From assembly GCF_026212465.1 (NCBI RefSeq), contig NC_080048.1:30459257-30523256 (forward strand): a DNA stretch of 64,000 nucleotides, written 5' to 3'. This DNA comes from Amaranthus tricolor (taxonomy: Eukaryota; Streptophyta; Magnoliopsida; Caryophyllales; Amaranthaceae). The notes beneath the pieces are model-generated. The model worked only from the letters and a program-made list of their open reading frames with translations, had not been told where the DNA came from and ran no database searches. Positions within the stretch are counted from its first letter, which is position 1; every line of letters begins with the position of its first letter. A program made the position numbers and the translations under genes. Positions 62,649-64,000 of the stretch are shown piece by piece.

Positions 62649-63060
62649 TTAAAAATTTTAATCTAATTTCTCTATCTAAAATAAGTTATTCCAAACTGAA
62701 AAAATATTAAAAAACAAAGAAAATATATCTTAAAGTCTTTTATATTTGTCTAGTGAAATATTCTAATTCTAAGCGAAAAAACATTAAAAAAACTAAGAGT
62801 ATATATAATAAAAAATTGATTTTTGATGGACTTCCCTAATCTATGCACCATTTCAAATTTTAACTCCTCTACTGCTTTAAAATTCTCTCTACTTTTAAAG
62901 ATAGACCCATAATCCAACGGTTAACAATTAATCATCCTCCTTTCATCCGCTTTCCCCAACCGTTAATTTCTTCAATCTCAACACTTTCTTAAGTGTATGT
63001 CCTTTCCACTAGCCTAGAAAACGACCCATTTTTAATTTTGATTGAAATAAATAATAATAA
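61437..63060. other. AT-rich gene-flanking DNA with Stowaway-like segments
   Basis: No coding sequence. Three stretches, about 61995-62155, 62163-62330 and 62425-62580, share the CCCTCYGTTTTT-type start and an ACATNAAGACRAATNNAACGARATYT-type word (62102-62131, 62549-62573). These are typical of decayed Stowaway/Mariner MITE-related repeats in plants. Borders cannot be set. Confidence 0.4.
62580..62645. repeat. (AT)n microsatellite
   Basis: About 66 bp of TA repeats next to one of the MITE-like segments. Confidence 0.95.
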
Positions 63061-63072
63061 ATACCCCAAAAG

Positions 63073-63082
63073 CTACGTGGCA
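63073..63082 (+). promoter_or_regulatory. ABRE/G-box-like element (TACGTGGC)
   Basis: CTACGTGGCA contains the ACGTGGC core of abscisic-acid/bZIP response elements, about 40 bp upstream of the TATA box. A second ACGTGG core lies on the minus strand at about 63136-63141, probably at or near the transcription start. Function is inferred from sequence only. Confidence 0.45.
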
Positions 63083-63114
63083 AACAGAAAAGAAGAGTCT
63101 CACCATTTTCCCAA

Positions 63115-63123
63115 TATAAAATA
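63115..63123 (+). promoter_or_regulatory. TATA box with adjoining CCAAT
   Basis: TATAAAATA, directly preceded by CCAA. It lies 96 bp before the ATG, so transcription should start near 63145-63155 and give a leader of about 60 nt. Confidence 0.7.
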
Positions 63124-63210
63124 TACCCATCTCGTCCACGTTTCTCACTCAAAAAGTATCTCTAGCAGGAGAAAAAGTTTGTTTTAGAGAGGGAAAACAT
63201 AAAAAAAGCA

Positions 63211-63807
63211 ATGGGGGAGAGATTGAAAGGGTCAGTAAAATGGTTTAATGATACTAAAGGGTTCGGATTCATTTCTCCTTCTGATGGCAGTGATGATTTG
63301 TTTGTTCATCAGTCATCTATCCGAACTGAAGGTTTCCGTAGCCTTGGCGATGGCGAAGAAGTGGAATATGAAGTGGCTACTGGTGATGATGGTCGTAAAA
63401 AGGCCGTTGATGTGACAGGTCCAAATGAAGGTCCTATTCAAGGATCAACTCGGCGTTCTGGCGGTGGTGGAGATGGTGGAGGCTATGGAGGCGGCGGAGA
63501 TGGTTATAATGGTGGAGGAAGAAGATCTGGAGGTGGTGGATATGGAGGTGGTGGAGGAGGATGGAGCAGCGGTAGTAATAGTGGAGGATGGAACGGCGGT
63601 GGCGGTGGTAGTGGATATGGTGGTGGAGGTGGAGGCGGCAATTGTTACAGTTGTGGTGAGGGTGGCCATATGGCAAGAGAATGTCCAAAAGGTGGTGGTG
63701 GAGGCGGTGGAAGTAGGTACGGCGGAGGAATCGGCGGCGGTGGTGGTGGGTGCTACCAATGTGGCGGTGAAGGTCACTTTGCTAGGGATTGTACTAATGG
63801 TCGTTGA
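63211..63807 (+). CDS. GRP2: Cold-shock-domain, glycine-rich CCHC protein (GRP2/CSP2-like)
   Basis: A 198-aa protein, the only clear host gene. Residues 5-70 form a cold-shock domain with the RNA-binding motifs KGFGFISP (16-23) and DLFVHQ (29-34). A Gly-rich linker (80-143, RGG/GGYGG-like) follows. Two CCHC zinc knuckles, [14 protein letters not shown] (145-158) and [14 protein letters not shown] (181-194), flank a second Gly run. The order CSD, Gly, CCHC, Gly, CCHC matches plant CSP2/GRP2-type RNA chaperones, which melt nucleic-acid duplexes in nucleus and cytoplasm during cold and development. The ATG at 63211 is the first after the TATA box and opens the conserved MGERLKG-like start. There is no intron and all motifs are intact. 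Shadow ORFs on both strands over the Gly repeats are artefacts. Confidence 0.95.
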   Translation: MGERLKGSVKWFNDTKGFGFISPSDGSDDLFVHQSSIRTEGFRSLGDGEEVEYEVATGDDGRKKAVDVTGPNEGPIQGSTRRSGGGGDGGGYGGGGDGYNGGGRRSGGGGYGGGGGGWSSGSNSGGWNGGGGGSGYGGGGGGGNCYSCGEGGHMARECPKGGGGGGGSRYGGGIGGGGGGCYQCGGEGHFARDCTNGR

Positions 63808-64000
63808 TTAATCAAAAATCATTATATGATCTATTTTGGAGAATATTTTGGGTGTTGAAGTTCTCTCTTAATTGTCATGTTAGTAATATTTTCGGCTATG
63901 GTGATTATTAATGTTGTTTGTCGTTGATTTTAGGGTTTATGATGAAGATTAATGAAATGGAAGGGTAGTGTAGTTAATGTAAGTTTTTTGTATTGTAAGA
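63808..64000 (+). other. 3' UTR of the cold-shock-domain gene
   Basis: T-rich non-coding sequence after TGA (63805-63807). It has TTAATGAAATGG and TAATGTAAGTTTTTTGTATTGT near the window end, possible plant near- and far-upstream elements. The polyadenylation site is probably at or beyond the edge. Confidence 0.5.

Noticed and set aside
63425..63811. Overlapping ORFs on both strands of the Gly-rich region of the CSD gene
   Set aside because: Low-complexity GGN repeats open several frames. Only the 63211 frame has conserved domains.

Overview
The window is A+T-rich plant nuclear DNA, most likely from a eudicot. It is almost entirely transposable elements in several nested generations, and one probable host gene lies at the far right: a cold-shock-domain/glycine-rich protein at 63211-63807 (+). 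No tRNA, rRNA, CRISPR array or bacterial-type operon was seen. The plant assignment rests on the element families (Sirevirus, Tekay chromovirus, Ale-like Copia, MULEs, hAT, Helitron, L1-type LINE), on the tRNA-iMet-type primer binding sites, and on the plant CSD plus Gly-rich plus CCHC architecture.

Left third (1-12.7 kb). This is old, decayed material: a Helitron RepHel fragment (1-360), a Ty3/Gypsy reverse-transcriptase relic (about 640-1690), a 5'-truncated LINE (about 2180-4140), long unassigned AT-rich DNA with an (AT)60 tract, a clean 431-bp MULE-type MITE with a 9-bp duplication (6401-6831), and an old Sirevirus LTR/gag relic (about 8870-10431). A second Sirevirus, copy A (+), is inserted into that relic. 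Its 5' LTR is at 10432-11918 and its gag begins at 11986.

Middle (12.7-41.1 kb). Copy A's gag is split by a complete 11.7-kb Tekay-type chromovirus on the minus strand (12682-24427). That element has both LTRs, a single-frame gag-pol with three stops, and an extra acidic ORF upstream of gag. Copy A resumes at 24428 but is chimeric: gag joins a partial LTR (25133-26220), then integrase/RT (26221-28500), then a broken env-like ORF. It is cut at 29586 by a gypsy-type LTR fragment. That fragment is itself split by a young, nearly intact 10,652-bp Sirevirus on the minus strand (30490-41141; TSD ATGTT; LTRs about 99.6% identical by eye) with gag, pol (frameshifts) and an uninterrupted 505-codon env-like ORF.

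Right third (41.1-64 kb). A minus-strand Helitron helicase pseudogene (42396-45945) is split by an 1872-bp solo LTR (TSD GTTGG). Next comes MULE-1 (46945-50275, 9-bp TSD), which carries an intron-containing plant-mobile-domain gene and subterminal hairpin arrays. An Ale-like Copia with unusual TA...TA LTR ends (51129-61431, TSD GATTA) follows; it has MULE-2 inside its 5' LTR and an hAT element inside its reverse transcriptase. The last 2.5 kb holds MITE-like AT-rich DNA, a recognisable promoter and the cold-shock-domain gene.

The order of nesting gives a relative history: Helitron, LINE and old gypsy relics first; Sirevirus copy A next; Tekay after that; the full-length minus-strand Sirevirus among the youngest. 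The most interesting signals are the intact env-like ORF, a GGAACAG/CTGTTCC motif dispersed over the whole Sirevirus, the acidic ORF upstream of gag in the Tekay element, the MULE with a mobile-domain gene and hairpin arrays, and the Copia with TA...TA termini.
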